Of a stretch of DNA of 39,950 bases, positions 39,159 through 39,950 are shown piece after piece. Location: positions 1 through 39,950 of the forward strand of contig CAMWUK010000028.1 in the NCBI GenBank assembly GCA_947177415.1. Direction: 5' to 3'. The position numbers and the translations under genes are program-made. Every line of letters starts with the position of its first letter. The stretch's first letter is position 1. Under the pieces are notes generated by a model. It ran no database searches. It saw only the letters and a program-made list of their open reading frames with translations, and was not told the DNA's origin. This DNA is from an uncultured Clostridiaceae bacterium. GTDB lineage: Bacteria; Bacillota; Clostridia; Lachnospirales; Lachnospiraceae.

Positions 39159-39950
39159 TTACTTTAATATCACTTTTACAATATTGTCATTTACCCGTTT
39201 TATCACTCTGTAGCCTTCTTCCGCTTTTGTTGCTATTCCATTCTCTCCACACTTGCAGTATCTATTTACTTCACAAGTGCCATCATCACGAACAGATAAA
39301 ACACCAAGCATTCCAACAGCACTCCACTCTTTTCTTTTTGCTCTTGGTATGTAAGGTAGTGTTGGGTCGTATGTTTCTTTTTCCTTCCACTTCTTTGCCG
39401 TTTCCTGTATGGTCTTTGTTTCTCCTGTTTCTTCGTCTGTTTTTTCTACATCAATGGTTATTTCCTCTTCGATATAGCAACCAAATTCATCTAGTTCATA
39501 TCTTCCCATATACTCTTCATCATTGTTTCCTAGCACTGCTGGCTGTCCAGAAACAATTCCTAGAATATAGTCACCAAGATTAGCTTTTTTAATTTTGTCT
39601 CCATCCATAGTAACAAAAAAACCTCTTCTGTCCTCATCATCTTCATTACCATCTAGCCACTCAAAATACTCTGCATAATCTGCACCAGTCGAAGCGTACT
39701 CACTTTTTGCAAATACTTTACCATCGTAGTTAATGCGGAAGGCGTTTGATTTTATTGAACCACCCGGATCTCCAATTCCATTACCTATCACAAATGCCGT
39801 ACCTTCACCTGTTCCTAGTGATGAATTTGCTGTTGCTATTTTTTCATTATTATAGTAACCTTGTGCGTGTTGATATTGTAATGCTGTTGTATGGCATCCC
39901 TCCGCATGGGAATAGTTTCCACTTGCTGTTGTGTTGTATCCCTCTGCATG
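39159..39950 (-). CDS. YadA-head/Peptidase_G2 fibre protein, 5' end missing
   Basis: At least 263 residues, continuing past the right edge. The visible N-terminal part is a trimeric-adhesin-type head repeat (HAEGYNTTASGNYSHAEGCH, then YQHAQGYYNNEKIA). The C-terminal 200 residues are a Peptidase_G2/intramolecular-chaperone domain: NAFRINYDGKVFAKSEYAST, GADYAEYFEWLDGN, GFFVTMDGDKIKKANLGDYI, LGIVSGQPAVLGNN and MLGVLSVRDDGTCEVNRYC. Such domains help trimer folding of tail spikes and cut themselves off. Unusually, the gene precedes scaffold and capsid genes rather than lying at the tail tip. Confidence 0.85.
   Translation of the reverse strand, partial: HAEGYNTTASGNYSHAEGCHTTALQYQHAQGYYNNEKIATANSSLGTGEGTAFVIGNGIGDPGGSIKSNAFRINYDGKVFAKSEYASTGADYAEYFEWLDGNEDDEDRRGFFVTMDGDKIKKANLGDYILGIVSGQPAVLGNNDEEYMGRYELDEFGCYIEEEITIDVEKTDEETGETKTIQETAKKWKEKETYDPTLPYIPRAKRKEWSAVGMLGVLSVRDDGTCEVNRYCKCGENGIATKAEEGYRVIKRVNDNIVKVILK

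Noticed and set aside
1..39950. tRNA, rRNA and complete insertion-sequence transposase genes.
   Set aside because: No cloverleaf, rRNA word or DDE/HUH transposase motif was recognised on either strand by eye.

Overview
The window is low-GC DNA with Shine-Dalgarno-led genes, ECF sigma/anti-sigma operons, lantibiotic-type ABC exporters and a siphophage whose parts resemble those of gut Clostridia. I read it as a chromosomal accessory region of a Lachnospiraceae-like Firmicute. The genus cannot be fixed from sequence alone.

Region 1 (1-3.4 kb) is a decaying defence/toxin patch on the minus strand. It holds small immunity-like proteins, a HicA/HicB pair whose hicA carries an in-frame TGA, and a GHKL histidine kinase that has lost its N-terminus at a junction with an unrelated fragment. 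Region 2 (3.5-6.5 kb) is one operon: XRE-type regulator, PLDc_N membrane protein, ABC ATPase, ABC permease. Region 3 (6.8-8.0 kb) holds an orphan nuclease-like protein, the remains of a RhuM-family gene and repeated terminator-like sequences.

Region 4 (8.0-25.6 kb) is a mosaic of unrelated short modules: an ECF sigma factor with a membrane partner and a lipoprotein; a ferritin-like protein; a coiled-coil protein; an RtcB RNA ligase with a leader ORF; a second ECF sigma/DUF4179 anti-sigma/lipoprotein/ABC exporter operon; a DUF218-like protein; an XRE regulator; a KptA/Tpt1 RNA 2'-phosphotransferase; an ADP-ribosylglycohydrolase; and a two-component system. Nearly every boundary between these modules carries a 28-bp palindrome (arms GTAACTGTTCA and TGAACAGTTAC) or a larger hairpin cluster bounded by the same arm. 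I found none in the prophage or in the first 7.5 kb.

Region 5 (26.2-39.95 kb, all minus strand) is the late half of a siphophage prophage. In transcription order it encodes a YadA-like/Peptidase_G2 fibre protein (cut by the window edge), scaffold, major capsid, head-tail connectors, tail tube, frameshifted tail chaperones, tape measure, tail proteins (one with BspA-type repeats), two small DUF proteins (one of them a Tad2/DUF2829 anti-Thoeris candidate), holin and an M15 endolysin. Between the tail chaperones and the tape measure lies a 0.65-kb island with two complete-looking type I toxin-antitoxin loci, one BsrE/TxpA-like and one Fst/par-like, set head to head. Promoters, toxin ORFs, terminators and the antisense complementarity can be read directly; I consider this island and the palindrome-bounded module array the best leads in the window.
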